The position numbers and the translations under genes are program-made. DNA of 64,000 bases, taken from positions 955,665-1,019,664 of the forward strand of contig NZ_CP021850.1 of the NCBI RefSeq assembly GCF_002896855.1. The letters are read 5' to 3'. The DNA comes from Clostridium thermosuccinogenes. Lineage in GTDB: Bacteria; Bacillota; Clostridia; Acetivibrionales; DSM-5807. Positions 27,626 to 37,322 of this stretch are shown piece after piece; positions within the stretch are counted from its first letter, which is position 1; every line of letters begins with the position of its first letter. The notes below the pieces were generated by a model that saw nothing but the letters and a program-made list of their open reading frames with translations, was not told the origin of the DNA and ran no database searches.

Positions 27626-30600
27626 ATGAAAAGACAAAATACTAATGCTTACGGAATGGATAGAGCAAAAAAGACGAAAAAAAATTATTTGAGTAAACTT
27701 AATGCGCTGGTAGTTTTTACTGTGGTGTTATGGATTCTGACAGCCGCTATTTTTTCCTTTATCAATTCCCGGGGATTTATTATAACTCTTTTGATGGAAT
27801 TGCCGATAGCCGTTGGTTTTTTTGTGCTGCTTTCGTATTTGATGTCTTTACGGACAACAAAGTCAGCAACAGGAAAAAGAAAGTCCCAGATGTCGGCGCA
27901 AGCTGGAAAGCAAAAAACATCGGGACAGGCAAAAATGTCAAAAACCCTCGTAACAACAGGAAAAATAAGGAAGGAAGGAAAACATCAGCTGCATACAGTA
28001 GGTAAAGTGACTTCACAAGAAAGAACAGGCAATTTTGGTTACAGATCGGCGAGAAGGGAATGCAGGCCGATAAAAAAGAATTATAATTGGGTTTTGGTGG
28101 ACAGCGATAAAAGCGGTCTGAAAGCATCCAGCAGTTTTAAGGAGCATAAGGAAGAGGCGGCTCCTAAGAAGTTTACACCTTATAGATCGCCTTTTGTCAG
28201 CACTGTCCCACCTGCCAAAAACGATGAAGCAAAGGTAGTATATAGGGATTCATCCATCGGTGCAGCCAATCCTGAAAAAAAAGACGGTATATTAGAAAAG
28301 GCAGGCAGCGTTGATGTCGCAAAGGGAGCAGAACCGAACACAAATCTAGATGAAAAAGCAGCAGCTTCGGAAAACGCGAGGGACGCTGAGTATGCAGTTG
28401 GTATGGAAAATAGCGTTAGTATGGACGGCAAGATTAGCACAGGGAGCACTTGTGATTTAGACAACATAGAGAATGCAAGCAGCACATATGCTTCAGGCAT
28501 CATGGATAAGGAAGGCGGCGCAGAGGACATAGGCAGCACATATACCTCAGGCATCATGGATGAACCAAGCAACATAGAGAACATAAGCAATACATATGCC
28601 TCAGGTATGATAGATGACCCAGGCAGCATAGAGAACATAAGCCGTACATATACCTCAGGTATGATAGATAACCCAGGCAGCATAGAGAACATAAGCAATA
28701 CATATACCACAGATGTAATAGAAGGCCCAGGTAGTATGGAGAGCACAAGCAGCACGTATGCCACAGGTATAATAGATGACCCAGGAAACATACAGGATAC
28801 AGGCAGTACCTATGCCTCTGATATAGATAACATAGACTACATAGATAGCATAAACAGCATTGATGACTTGACTAATGCAAATGAAATGAACGTGGACACT
28901 AACATGCGCAACACTGGGGACGCTCCGATTCCTGCGGATTGGACAAATACGGATGATGCTGTTTATATGGGAAACATATTGAACACGGAACATTCAGGAG
29001 ATACGGAAAACACAAATGATGTTGGCTTTCAGGCTTACTCCAATGCCGATGATGCCGATTATATAGAATACATGGAAGATCTGGCATATATGACCGATGA
29101 AGATACTACGGCATATGGAGGAGATATCGACAATATTGGTGATGTGGAAAATTTCGAAATTTCGGAAGGCTTGGGAAATCTGAAGGTTATAAGCGGTTCT
29201 GACAAAATTGATGCAGAATCGGATGATTATAGCCTATATGGGATTTCTGCGGATGCTGAAGCCGATGAAAAAGCATTCTATTCTGGCATGGACAGGCTTC
29301 AGGAAAAGTCTGGCATACGGCATATTCCGGAAATTTCTAGCGATTCCGAGGCTCAGTATTTGCATATGCCGCAAGTTTCAAAAGGTTCTGTGAGTCAGCA
29401 TAGGTATGTCACGGAAGCTTCAAATTCCTCTGGGAGTCAGTATGGGTATGCTTTGGAAGCCTCAAAAGGTTATGAGACTCAGCAAGGGAATGCTACAGGA
29501 ATCTCAAAAGATTCAGAGATTCGGTATGAAAATACTCCGGAAGTTTCAAAAGTTTCTGAGGTCCAACATAGGCATGCCATGGAAGCTTCAAAAGCACCTG
29601 GTGTTCATCATAGTTACACCACAGAACTCTCAAAAGGCTCTGGGATTCCATATGGGCATGGTGCGGAATCCTTAAAAGATTCTGTAACTCAAAAAGGCTA
29701 TGATACCGAAGCATTAAAAGCTCCTGGAGTTCAGCACGGTTACTTCACGGAAGCTTCAAGAGCTCCTGGGACTCTATACGGGCATGCCACGGAAATTTCT
29801 AAAAATGCCGGACCTCAGCATGTTATGAAAGCTGCAGTAAAGCTTAATGATTATGCGCTCCCTCCTCTGGACCTGCTGGAAAGCAATAATATAAAGCCGG
29901 ACGAAAGAGCAACCCATACCCAGGTGGAGCAGAATGCCAAGAAGCTTGTGGACACCCTGGCAAGCTTCGGAGTTGGTGCCAAAGTTGTGAACATCAGCAA
30001 AGGCCCGGCGGTTACAAGGTACGAGCTGCAGCCCAATGTAGGGGTCAAGGTAAGCAAGATAGTAAACCTTGCGGATGATATAGCATTGAACCTGGCTGCG
30101 ACCGGTGTCAGGATAGAGGCTCCCATACCGGGGAAAGCGGCAGTCGGGATTGAAGTGCCCAATAAGGAAGTGACACCGGTATTCTTAAGGGAGGTAGTGG
30201 AATCCGACGAGTTTATCAGGCACCCCTCCAGGCTATCCTTTGCAGTGGGAAAGGACATTGCGGGCAAAACTGTGGTGGCGGATATAGCAAAGATGCCCCA
30301 CTTGTTGATTGCAGGTGCAACAGGTTCCGGTAAGAGTGTGTGTATAAATACATTGATTGCCAGCATACTTTATAAAGCCTCACCTGCGGAAGTGAAGCTG
30401 CTTATGGTTGACCCCAAGGTGGTAGAGCTGAGCATATACAACGGGATACCACATCTTTTGATACCTGTGGTGACTGACCCTAAAAAAGCGGCAGGAGCCT
30501 TGAATTGGGCGGTGGTGGAGATGACGAACCGTTACAAGATGTTTGCGGAGAATAATGTGAGGGACCTGAAGGGATACAATTCGTTGCTGGCGCAAAGAGG

Positions 30601-31285
30601 AGAAAGCACCTTGCCCCAGATAGTCATAATCATCGATGAGCTGGCCGACCTCATGATGGCAGCTCCCAACGATGTTGAGGACTGCATCTGCCGTTTGGCC
30701 CAGATGGCCAGAGCAGCGGGAATGCATCTTGTCATCGCTACCCAGAGGCCGTCTGTAGATGTAATAACCGGGGTGATCAAGGCAAATATTCCATCGAGGA
30801 TATCCTTTGCCGTCTCATCCCAAATTGATTCCCGTACGATCCTGGATATGGCAGGTGCCGAAAAACTGCTGGGCAGGGGCGATATGCTGTTCTGCCCCAT
30901 AAGCGCGCCTAAGCCTATCAGGGTGCAGGGAGCCTTCATATCCGACAGGGAGGTGGAGAGTATCGTTTCCTATATCAAATCCAGGTATGATATGACGGAA
31001 GGATATGATGATGAAATACTGGCAAGAATTGAAAGCCAGACCGAATCCCGTGCACAAAATGAATCAGATGACGAAGATGAGCTGCTTACCCAAGCAATTG
31101 ATATAGTCATAGAGCAGGGCCATGCTTCCACATCCCTCATACAGAGAAAGCTGAAAGTAGGTTATGCCCGAGCCGCCAGAATTGTAGACCAGATGGAAGC
31201 CTTGGGCATAGTGGGGCCCCCGGAAGGGAGCAAACCAAGACAGCTTAAGATAACGAAGCAGGAGTGGCAGGAGATGAATTCCTAA
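27626..31285 (+). CDS. ftsK: FtsK/SpoIIIE-type DNA translocase with two tandem-repeat linker arrays
   Basis: This 1219-residue protein is longer than typical SpoIIIE. Only two membrane helices are evident (about residues 23-43 and 48-68) instead of the usual four. A linker of more than 650 residues follows, with seven 18-residue repeats (residues 284-409, core [15 protein letters not shown]), an acidic Asn/Asp-rich stretch, and twelve 14-residue repeats (571-738, core SKAPGVQYGYATEA). The motor begins near 740: Walker A GATGSGKS at 897-904, Walker B IIIDELAD with Asp1004-Glu1005, and a C-terminal winged-helix gamma domain near 1150-1210 that reads DNA polarity. The protein pumps chromosomal DNA through a division or spore septum. 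Confidence 0.93.
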   Translation: MKRQNTNAYGMDRAKKTKKNYLSKLNALVVFTVVLWILTAAIFSFINSRGFIITLLMELPIAVGFFVLLSYLMSLRTTKSATGKRKSQMSAQAGKQKTSGQAKMSKTLVTTGKIRKEGKHQLHTVGKVTSQERTGNFGYRSARRECRPIKKNYNWVLVDSDKSGLKASSSFKEHKEEAAPKKFTPYRSPFVSTVPPAKNDEAKVVYRDSSIGAANPEKKDGILEKAGSVDVAKGAEPNTNLDEKAAASENARDAEYAVGMENSVSMDGKISTGSTCDLDNIENASSTYASGIMDKEGGAEDIGSTYTSGIMDEPSNIENISNTYASGMIDDPGSIENISRTYTSGMIDNPGSIENISNTYTTDVIEGPGSMESTSSTYATGIIDDPGNIQDTGSTYASDIDNIDYIDSINSIDDLTNANEMNVDTNMRNTGDAPIPADWTNTDDAVYMGNILNTEHSGDTENTNDVGFQAYSNADDADYIEYMEDLAYMTDEDTTAYGGDIDNIGDVENFEISEGLGNLKVISGSDKIDAESDDYSLYGISADAEADEKAFYSGMDRLQEKSGIRHIPEISSDSEAQYLHMPQVSKGSVSQHRYVTEASNSSGSQYGYALEASKGYETQQGNATGISKDSEIRYENTPEVSKVSEVQHRHAMEASKAPGVHHSYTTELSKGSGIPYGHGAESLKDSVTQKGYDTEALKAPGVQHGYFTEASRAPGTLYGHATEISKNAGPQHVMKAAVKLNDYALPPLDLLESNNIKPDERATHTQVEQNAKKLVDTLASFGVGAKVVNISKGPAVTRYELQPNVGVKVSKIVNLADDIALNLAATGVRIEAPIPGKAAVGIEVPNKEVTPVFLREVVESDEFIRHPSRLSFAVGKDIAGKTVVADIAKMPHLLIAGATGSGKSVCINTLIASILYKASPAEVKLLMVDPKVVELSIYNGIPHLLIPVVTDPKKAAGALNWAVVEMTNRYKMFAENNVRDLKGYNSLLAQRGESTLPQIVIIIDELADLMMAAPNDVEDCICRLAQMARAAGMHLVIATQRPSVDVITGVIKANIPSRISFAVSSQIDSRTILDMAGAEKLLGRGDMLFCPISAPKPIRVQGAFISDREVESIVSYIKSRYDMTEGYDDEILARIESQTESRAQNESDDEDELLTQAIDIVIEQGHASTSLIQRKLKVGYARAARIVDQMEALGIVGPPEGSKPRQLKITKQEWQEMNS
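28475..28852 (+). repeat. 54-bp in-frame repeat array in ftsK (7 units)
   Basis: Six complete and one diverged 54-bp units encode 18-residue repeats with the core pattern [15 protein letters not shown]. The period is a multiple of three and the frame stays open, so the array is under coding constraint. Confidence 0.85.
29336..29839 (+). repeat. 42-bp in-frame repeat array in ftsK (12 units)
   Basis: About twelve degenerate 42-bp units encode 14-residue repeats starting with S-K/L-K and ending T-E-A, rich in Gly, Ser, His and Tyr. Units are more diverged than those of the first array. Confidence 0.8.
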
Positions 31286-31304
31286 GCTCCTGCCTTTCAT
31301 TTTC
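31266..31304 (+). terminator. Terminator at the end of ftsK
   Basis: GGCAGGAG (31266-31273, within the last codons) pairs perfectly with CTCCTGCC (31287-31294), followed by TTTCATTTT. Confidence 0.75.
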
Positions 31305-31500
31305 TGTATGAAATTGCTCAGAAAGCGAGAGGAAATAGATGGTTTCATCGGCGTAAATAACCATGTGGACGGCAGACATGAACAAATGATATAATGTCGA
31401 TGGGTTCATTATTTCAAAAGATGGGGCGATTTGCATTAAAAGAATTCTTGATAAATTTTTTAGCCAGTTTTGTTCAGGTCAATACAAGAAGAGCCAAATA

Positions 31501-32739
31501 TTGCTGATTATTGACGGAATTCTCATAAACGCAGCCACTGTGTTGACCAACGGTGTATTCCTTTCAGGATACATAGTTTATCTTAAGGGTTCGGATTTCC
31601 TTGTGGGCCTTTTGAACAATTCGGCCGCATGGGCATCTATTATCGCTATTCTTTCATCCTTCATTTATGAAAGGATGAATAAAAGGAAAAAGTTCCTCAT
31701 ATCCCTTAATATAATTTCACGAGCCTTGATTTGCTCTATAGTTTTTTTACCCCTGATTTCCAATAACCGTACCTTCGTCTTAAGTGCCGTTTCCTTCATG
31801 GTTATCCTGGGGAACGTATTGTGGTGCTTTTATGGCATTGGTTCTACCGTCTGGATGATGAACCTTGTTTCAAAAAGAGCCCGAAATGAATATATCAATA
31901 TACGCATGCTTTTCTTAAGGATTTCCTTTACCCTTGCATCGTTTCTGATGGGTATTGTACTGGATTTGTTTAATAAAAGCTATATGGGATTTTTAGTTGT
32001 ATTCACCGTCAGCCTGGTATTTTCCATAACGGATGTCATTGTGTTATCCAAAGTTGAAGAACCTGAAAACAGGGTGGCAGAGAAAGGCAGAATCTCCCTT
32101 TCCGGATCATCCGAGCCGCTTCGTAATGCAAAATACAGAGCATTCCTGGTGTTCATATTTTTCTATTACTTGAGTCTTACCATGTCGTCCGCCTATACTT
32201 CCTTATATCAGATAAAGTATGTGAAGCTGGACTATTCCTTTATTTCTGTCGTAAACGTTATAGCCAATATAATGATGGTTACCTGCACCCGGTTGTGGTC
32301 AAGGGTTGAGCGCAGCCGGGGATTGTGGTTTGTGCTGAGGGTTTCATCCATTTTTGCGGCCGGTGAATTTCTCATATACAGCTTCTTGACGGAAAGGACA
32401 TACTATATACTGTTCTTTGCTCCCATACTTGCGGGGATAGGCAACAGTGGCTTTAATATTGCCATTCTTTCATACAGGTATGAGCTTATGCCTGAAAACA
32501 ACAGGACTGCTTATGAAGGCTGGTATGGCGCGACTTATGGGCTAAGCACGCTTTTGGCTCCGGTCATAGGCAGCTTTCTGATGGGCAAGCTCCCTGAAAT
32601 CAACAACATCATATATCAATACGGCAAATTTCAACTGCTCTACCTGATATCTTTCACCTCCTGCATTCTGGTAATCTTTATGATGTTTTACAGGCCCAGA
32701 AAGACAGCGGATGTTGGCGGGGAAAGTGCCGGCATTTAG
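31501..32739 (+). CDS. Major facilitator superfamily transporter, start uncertain
   Basis: This protein of at least 412 residues has about twelve hydrophobic helices and the general pattern of an MFS carrier, with the basic loop YERMNKRKKF between helices 2 and 3. The substrate is unknown. The first conventional start is TTG 31501 without a good ribosome binding site. The same frame is open back to 31390 and the extra residues (about 30, including ILDKFFSQFCSGQYKKSQ) look like a genuine amphipathic N terminus. An ATT at 31435 is preceded by GATGGGG at a good distance and may be the real start. It stands alone after the ftsK terminator. Confidence 0.8.
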   Translation: MLIIDGILINAATVLTNGVFLSGYIVYLKGSDFLVGLLNNSAAWASIIAILSSFIYERMNKRKKFLISLNIISRALICSIVFLPLISNNRTFVLSAVSFMVILGNVLWCFYGIGSTVWMMNLVSKRARNEYINIRMLFLRISFTLASFLMGIVLDLFNKSYMGFLVVFTVSLVFSITDVIVLSKVEEPENRVAEKGRISLSGSSEPLRNAKYRAFLVFIFFYYLSLTMSSAYTSLYQIKYVKLDYSFISVVNVIANIMMVTCTRLWSRVERSRGLWFVLRVSSIFAAGEFLIYSFLTERTYYILFFAPILAGIGNSGFNIAILSYRYELMPENNRTAYEGWYGATYGLSTLLAPVIGSFLMGKLPEINNIIYQYGKFQLLYLISFTSCILVIFMMFYRPRKTADVGGESAGI

Positions 32740-32966
32740 CATCCGGTGGATTAATGTTGCTTATTATGCCAGTGTGGCAAAATCGCACAAAGTATAAAAA
32801 GGTTTATACTGACGGAGTGTTTTAAGATGGCAGGGAATAACGCCTGGTCCGGTAATATGGCGGGATATGGGTATGGTGTCCTTTTTAGAGTATTTTAGGA
32901 TAAATGTGGTATAATAATAGTAGGTAGAGCAGAATAACTGAGATATGGCCGGATGGGGTGGAATAA

Positions 32967-34217
32967 ATGCCGTTTGTTACTACAATATCATATATTGCTC
33001 GGGAATTTGTAACCAGTTTTCTGGCCGGTTATTTATTTCTGCCCGTTTACGTGATTATACTTTTTATTATAAAAAAGCACTATGAGAAGTATAAGGGATT
33101 CCAGGCGGATATCGCTGAGCGCATCCGCAAACCTATAAAGGAGCTTCTCAAAGAAGCTGTTTTTTATGGATTGGTTTCAGGCTTTGCAGGCAGTATCGGT
33201 GCTGTCCATGCGGGGGTTGCGATGAGCTCCCAGGTTCCATTATACTTGTTTGTCATAATGGTAGGATTGTCTATAATAAACGTCAGATTTATGTGTATTT
33301 CCTATGCTGCCGGTATTTTGATCCTGTCGAAATTTCTTTTGGGTATGCCGGATTTGGACTCGACCCAACTGTTGATTATTATCGGAATAGTTCATGCGGC
33401 AGAGAGCATGCTGATATTTTTCAACGGAGCCAAAGACAGTATACCGGTATATATCAGACATAAGGAAAACATCACAGGAGCATTTCTCATGCAAAAGTAT
33501 TGGCCTCTGCCAATAGTATTCCTCAGTTTTATACCGGAGGCCGGCGGAGGTGGCCTGGAGAGGTTGGCTGTATTTGACTGGTGGCCGGCTTTCAAGCCGG
33601 AAATATTGGGAGCAGGTGCTCTGGCTTTAGCTATGAACAGCATTATTGCCGTTTCAGGCTATTCAGGTATCGCGATAACCCGGCAGCCGGAACGCAAAGC
33701 GCGGGAAATGGCCTGCCAGACCTTCTTATACAGCCTTGCAATGCTGGCTATCGGGATTCTGTCCGCCCGTATTTATGCTTTTAAAGTGATAGGAGCGGTA
33801 TTTGCAATAGCCGCCCATGAAGCCATGATGCTTTACAATTATTATAAGGAAAAGCATGGTGAGCCCCTATTTGTCTCCGTCAGGAGGGGGATCAGGGTTT
33901 TTGACGTCCTGGAGGGTAGTCATGCTGAAAAGATGGGGATCAAGCGAGGAGATATAATACTGAGCATCAATGGCAGGGATGTTCAGACCGAGGATGGTAT
34001 GGACCATGTCCTGAGCAATTTTCCGACATTCCTATGGATAAATGTGCTGGGAGCCGACGGAACCACGAGGGTATGCGAACTCAAATGCTATCCTTTCGGC
34101 GCAAGGGAATTAGGAATACTGATTGTACCCAGGGAAAGGGAAGTTACTTACAACATAGATCACTTGGAGAATTTCGCAATACTAAGGAACCTGGTGGCTC
34201 GGTTTAAAAACGGGTGA
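32967..34217 (+). CDS. Multi-pass membrane protein with C-terminal PDZ domain
   Basis: This 416-residue protein has about eight hydrophobic segments (residues 15-285) and a C-terminal PDZ domain (about 300-375, core EKMGIKRGDIILSINGRDV). This layout resembles MinJ of Bacillus, a polar adaptor for division-site placement, although sequence relatedness could not be tested. A TATAAT at 32911-32916 may be its -10 box. The neighbour ftsK also acts in division, but the genes are not an operon. PDZ membrane proteins with proteolytic partners are an alternative. Confidence 0.75.
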   Translation: MPFVTTISYIAREFVTSFLAGYLFLPVYVIILFIIKKHYEKYKGFQADIAERIRKPIKELLKEAVFYGLVSGFAGSIGAVHAGVAMSSQVPLYLFVIMVGLSIINVRFMCISYAAGILILSKFLLGMPDLDSTQLLIIIGIVHAAESMLIFFNGAKDSIPVYIRHKENITGAFLMQKYWPLPIVFLSFIPEAGGGGLERLAVFDWWPAFKPEILGAGALALAMNSIIAVSGYSGIAITRQPERKAREMACQTFLYSLAMLAIGILSARIYAFKVIGAVFAIAAHEAMMLYNYYKEKHGEPLFVSVRRGIRVFDVLEGSHAEKMGIKRGDIILSINGRDVQTEDGMDHVLSNFPTFLWINVLGADGTTRVCELKCYPFGARELGILIVPREREVTYNIDHLENFAILRNLVARFKNG

Positions 34218-34814
34218 GAAATATTTAAAAATATGACTGGTCAATTATATTTAGCATTGTAAAGGTATTTACCGGATACGTTTATGCATAGGTATCCCTT
34301 CTTCGGGGATGCCTATATTAATATCTAAACATAGTCCTATCATGATTAAGTTTCAATAATTCAGAGGATTAGCCAATACTGCTACTCCTTGGTTAAAATT
34401 AACCTATTTTAGAGCATCATTTCAGAAAACACTTATAAACTTATAAACCTTTCGGTGATTATTAAACAACTCTGTAAAGAGCTTATTAGTATTCATTTAA
34501 CATGTCTAACACTTGCTGATAAAAGTAAAGAAAAATATAAAAGCATATGCAACTACTATGAATAATCCATGTATAAATATATCAACGGCCTGGTATTCTC
34601 AGGCTTCCAGGTATTGCTGGAGCGAAATGATAAATGATGTTGACATGTTGATTTATAAGTGGTAAATTATAGATGACATAGCAAATAAGTGAATATATTA
34701 CAAAGATAACATGGTGTATTCTGCTAGTATTCACCTTAGACATAACAGTTATATATTATAATTATACTCTCGTAGAAACTAAATAGGTATTTTTTATAAG
34801 AAGGAGGAGCTGTA
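34218..34814. other. AT-rich left flank of the exporter island
   Basis: This region of about 600 bases shows no convincing gene. It starts with a hairpin at 34288-34316. The rest is notably AT-rich and ends with a TATAAT at 34757-34762 and a strong AAGGAGGAG at 34801-34809 serving the 34815 frame. One short frame (34558-34665, 35 codons, two Cys and three Trp) exists but has no ribosome binding site. Confidence 0.5.
34288..34316 (+). terminator. Hairpin after the PDZ protein gene
   Basis: ATAGGTATCCC (34288-34298) pairs with GGGATGCCTAT (34306-34316) with one G-T pair. The tail is AT-rich but has no long T-run. Confidence 0.55.
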
Positions 34815-34931
34815 ATGAAATTAAATGCAGCTCAAATTGATTTGCAAAATTATTTTAAAATAAATGCATGTAGCAAGAATATGGTAATTAATCTTGGACA
34901 TTTTGCTAGCAAAGAAACTAAATGTTTCTGA
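34815..34931 (+). CDS. Short 38-residue frame with strong ribosome binding site
   Basis: AAGGAGGAG at 34801-34809 sits five bases before ATG 34815. The frame codes for 38 residues, contains two Cys (residues 19 and 37) and no membrane helix. It overlaps, in a different frame, the beginning of the radical-SAM-like fragment. It could be a precursor-type peptide for the cluster, or the surviving N terminus of a maturase gene whose middle has been deleted. I cannot tell which; no leader motif was recognised. Confidence 0.4.
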   Translation: MKLNAAQIDLQNYFKINACSKNMVINLGHFASKETKCF

Positions 34932-35475
34932 TATTTCATTTGGTTGGATGGCGCCGTTAGGACGTGGTAGGGTATCTTTTGAAAAAATAGGGATTGATGA
35001 AAATCATTATTTTCAGGTATACAAAGAAGTTGATAGAATTTATAAACTGTATGAAGGACCAGATTTTAAGATTGGTCATATGGAGCTTCCCAACTGTTGT
35101 CCAATCATTTCTAACGAAGGGTTTATTGATTTGAATATACGAATTGATGTATTTGGTAACGTTTTTCTTTGTGAACGCATGTCAACATTAGATTTTTCAT
35201 TAGGTAATAAAGGAGCAGCTGTTTACGATCAGACTTGGCCTATTCATGCTATCATTTTTCTTCATAGAGATCCGATTTATATAACACCTACTTTTTATGA
35301 GTTATCTAAATCGAAAGGCATGGCTAATTTGATGAAAAGATTCATTTATACGCCAGTTACAGAAGTGCCAAGTCTTTCTATGAATTTGGTAAAAGAATTT
35401 CCAGTCTATGAATTGTGTTATGCTGGAATTGAATCAATTAAATCTATACTCCATCTGTTTTACGATATAATATAA
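34888..35475 (+). pseudogene. C-terminal fragment of a radical-SAM/SPASM-like protein
   Basis: The frame is open from 34888 with a possible TTG start at 34894, giving about 194 residues. It looks like the last part of a radical-SAM maturase: AKKLNVSDISFGWMAPLGRGR matches the segment after the last beta strands of the SAM barrel, and NCCPI followed by IRIDVFGNVFLCERMSTLDFSLGN resembles a SPASM-type cluster-binding region. The CxxxCxxC cluster motif that all radical-SAM enzymes need is absent, and no N-terminal barrel is encoded upstream. It is therefore probably an inactive remnant, or a standalone cluster/peptide-binding domain. ABC exporter genes follow 21 bases later. Confidence 0.6.
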
Positions 35476-35496
35476 ATACTATGGAGGCATGTCTTT

Positions 35497-37320
35497 ATGA
35501 GACAGAATCATACTAAACTCAAAGCTTTTATTTGGACATTGAAACAGAGCATAAAATCTGCAGGATTCCTTTTAATAGCTATGGCTGTCATAAGTATGTT
35601 CAACTCAGTAATGTTTCCGCTTAGCAGTATCTTGTTGCGAAATATGACTGATCATGTTGCCAATATATATGCTACAGGTGTTTGGAAGAGCGATTTTGTA
35701 TGGATGGCTAGCTTGTATGTAGCATTGTTTTTTTTGCAAAATACCATTCCCTTTTCTAACGCTTTTGTTTATTTCCGTACACAGTTTGCTCTTGAAAAAC
35801 ATTTTGAGGGAATGTTCGCTTTCAACATAAGGCATATACCCTATATAAAGTTTTTGGATGCCTCATTCATGCAGAATTATACTTTGGTACATAATAATGT
35901 CCTGAATATTTGCCGAGGTATACTTGATCTGATACCACTTATATTCTTTTCATGTTTTCAGTTAATTTTTACTCTCGTTATATTTATTCAAAATACTCCA
36001 TGGTTGTGTTTCTATTTGATAATTGTCTTTGTTGTCCAATACAGCGTGTCAAAATACATTGCCAAAAAAAAGTATTTGTTATCAAAGGAACAAATCAAAG
36101 AAGAGAGATACCAAACGTATTATAAGACGTTGCTTACCAGCAAAGAATTTGCAAGGGAGTTGCGCATATTTTCAGCGCAGAACAGGTTGTTTAAAAAATG
36201 GAGGCATTATTACGAATTGCTAAAGGAAAAAAGGCTACATTTGGCTTTAAAAGATATAAATTACACTGCACTTGCAGATCTGACGGGAATTGTTTTGGAG
36301 ATTGCAACGATTTTAATTTTGTTTTTGCTTGCGTTATCAGGCAGAATTTCAGTGGGTGTATTTGTAATGCTATATGGCCTTTTGGGCCATGTGCGAGAGC
36401 AGGCAGGTAGCATTAGCCAGCGACTATCTGGAATTTACACCAGTATGTTATATATGCAAGATTTTGCTGACTTTATCTCTGAATATGAAGGGATTCAGAA
36501 AAATTCAGATTCCAGACCTAATGTGCAAGAAACAGCCTTGCCTTATGGGAAGTTTCAAACTTTAACTTTTGAAAATGTTTCATTTTGCTATCCAAATTCA
36601 AAGCAAAACGCACTGAAAAACGTTTCTTTTACAATAAAGAAAGGGGAAATTGTAAGTATCCTAGGATATAATGGAAGCGGAAAAACTACATTGTCCAAAA
36701 TTGCATGTGGTTTATTAATGCCGACTGAGGGTACTGTTCATTTAAACGGCAAAAGTGCAGCTGATGATCCATGGGCTTATTCTCGTTATTTTGGAATAGG
36801 ATTTCAGGATTATGCTAAAATTTCAGTTTCTTTGAAAGAAAATATTGCAATAGGTTGCAGTGAATATATAAATGACAACGAAAAGATTCATACTGCAGTA
36901 GAAAACGCAAATTTAGGTCCTCTTGTTGACAAGTTGCCGATGGGACTGGATACTCTATTAGGTAAAGATTATGATGATTTTGGGACTGATTTATCTGGCG
37001 GCGAATGGCAAAAAGTAATACTGGCTAGAGCCTATATGGGAGAACCTCAAGTTTTAATTTTGGACGAGCCTACAGCATCCATTGATCCACTTGAGGAATT
37101 AAATATGCTGTCAAACATAAGAAAAATAATATCAGGGAGAACTGCTATTCTAATATCTCATCGTATAGGATTTGCTCGTTTGGCAGACCGCATAATCATG
37201 ATTCGGGATGGCAGAATTATAGAACAAGGCAGCCATGATGAGCTATTGAAAAAGCAAGGTTACTATGCTGAGTTATTCGAGGCTCAGAAGAATCTTTATC
37301 TTGAAAGAAGAGCGGGGTGA
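35497..37320 (+). CDS. ABC exporter half-transporter 1 of 4
   Basis: This 607-residue protein has an N-terminal six-helix membrane domain (about 1-330) and a C-terminal ATPase. Motifs: Walker A LGYNGSGKTT, Q-loop GFQDY, signature LSGGEWQK (Glu where Gln is usual), Walker B VLILDEPTASID and the ISHR switch. There is no C39 peptidase domain. Ribosome binding site TGGAGG precedes the ATG. Its stop overlaps the start region of the next gene, so half-transporters 1 and 2 probably form a heterodimer. The substrate is unknown; the context suggests a modified peptide. Confidence 0.88.
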   Translation: MRQNHTKLKAFIWTLKQSIKSAGFLLIAMAVISMFNSVMFPLSSILLRNMTDHVANIYATGVWKSDFVWMASLYVALFFLQNTIPFSNAFVYFRTQFALEKHFEGMFAFNIRHIPYIKFLDASFMQNYTLVHNNVLNICRGILDLIPLIFFSCFQLIFTLVIFIQNTPWLCFYLIIVFVVQYSVSKYIAKKKYLLSKEQIKEERYQTYYKTLLTSKEFARELRIFSAQNRLFKKWRHYYELLKEKRLHLALKDINYTALADLTGIVLEIATILILFLLALSGRISVGVFVMLYGLLGHVREQAGSISQRLSGIYTSMLYMQDFADFISEYEGIQKNSDSRPNVQETALPYGKFQTLTFENVSFCYPNSKQNALKNVSFTIKKGEIVSILGYNGSGKTTLSKIACGLLMPTEGTVHLNGKSAADDPWAYSRYFGIGFQDYAKISVSLKENIAIGCSEYINDNEKIHTAVENANLGPLVDKLPMGLDTLLGKDYDDFGTDLSGGEWQKVILARAYMGEPQVLILDEPTASIDPLEELNMLSNIRKIISGRTAILISHRIGFARLADRIIMIRDGRIIEQGSHDELLKKQGYYAELFEAQKNLYLERRAG

Positions 37321-37322
37321 AA

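Noticed and set aside
28180-28993. Long antisense open frames over the ftsK repeat region
   Set aside because: They are shadows of the repeat array on the other strand; periodic coding DNA readily leaves other frames open.
28475-29839. Regular repeats that at first glance could be a CRISPR-like or mobile array
   Set aside because: The units are 54 and 42 bases long, contiguous without spacers, stay in frame and lie inside the translocase coding region.
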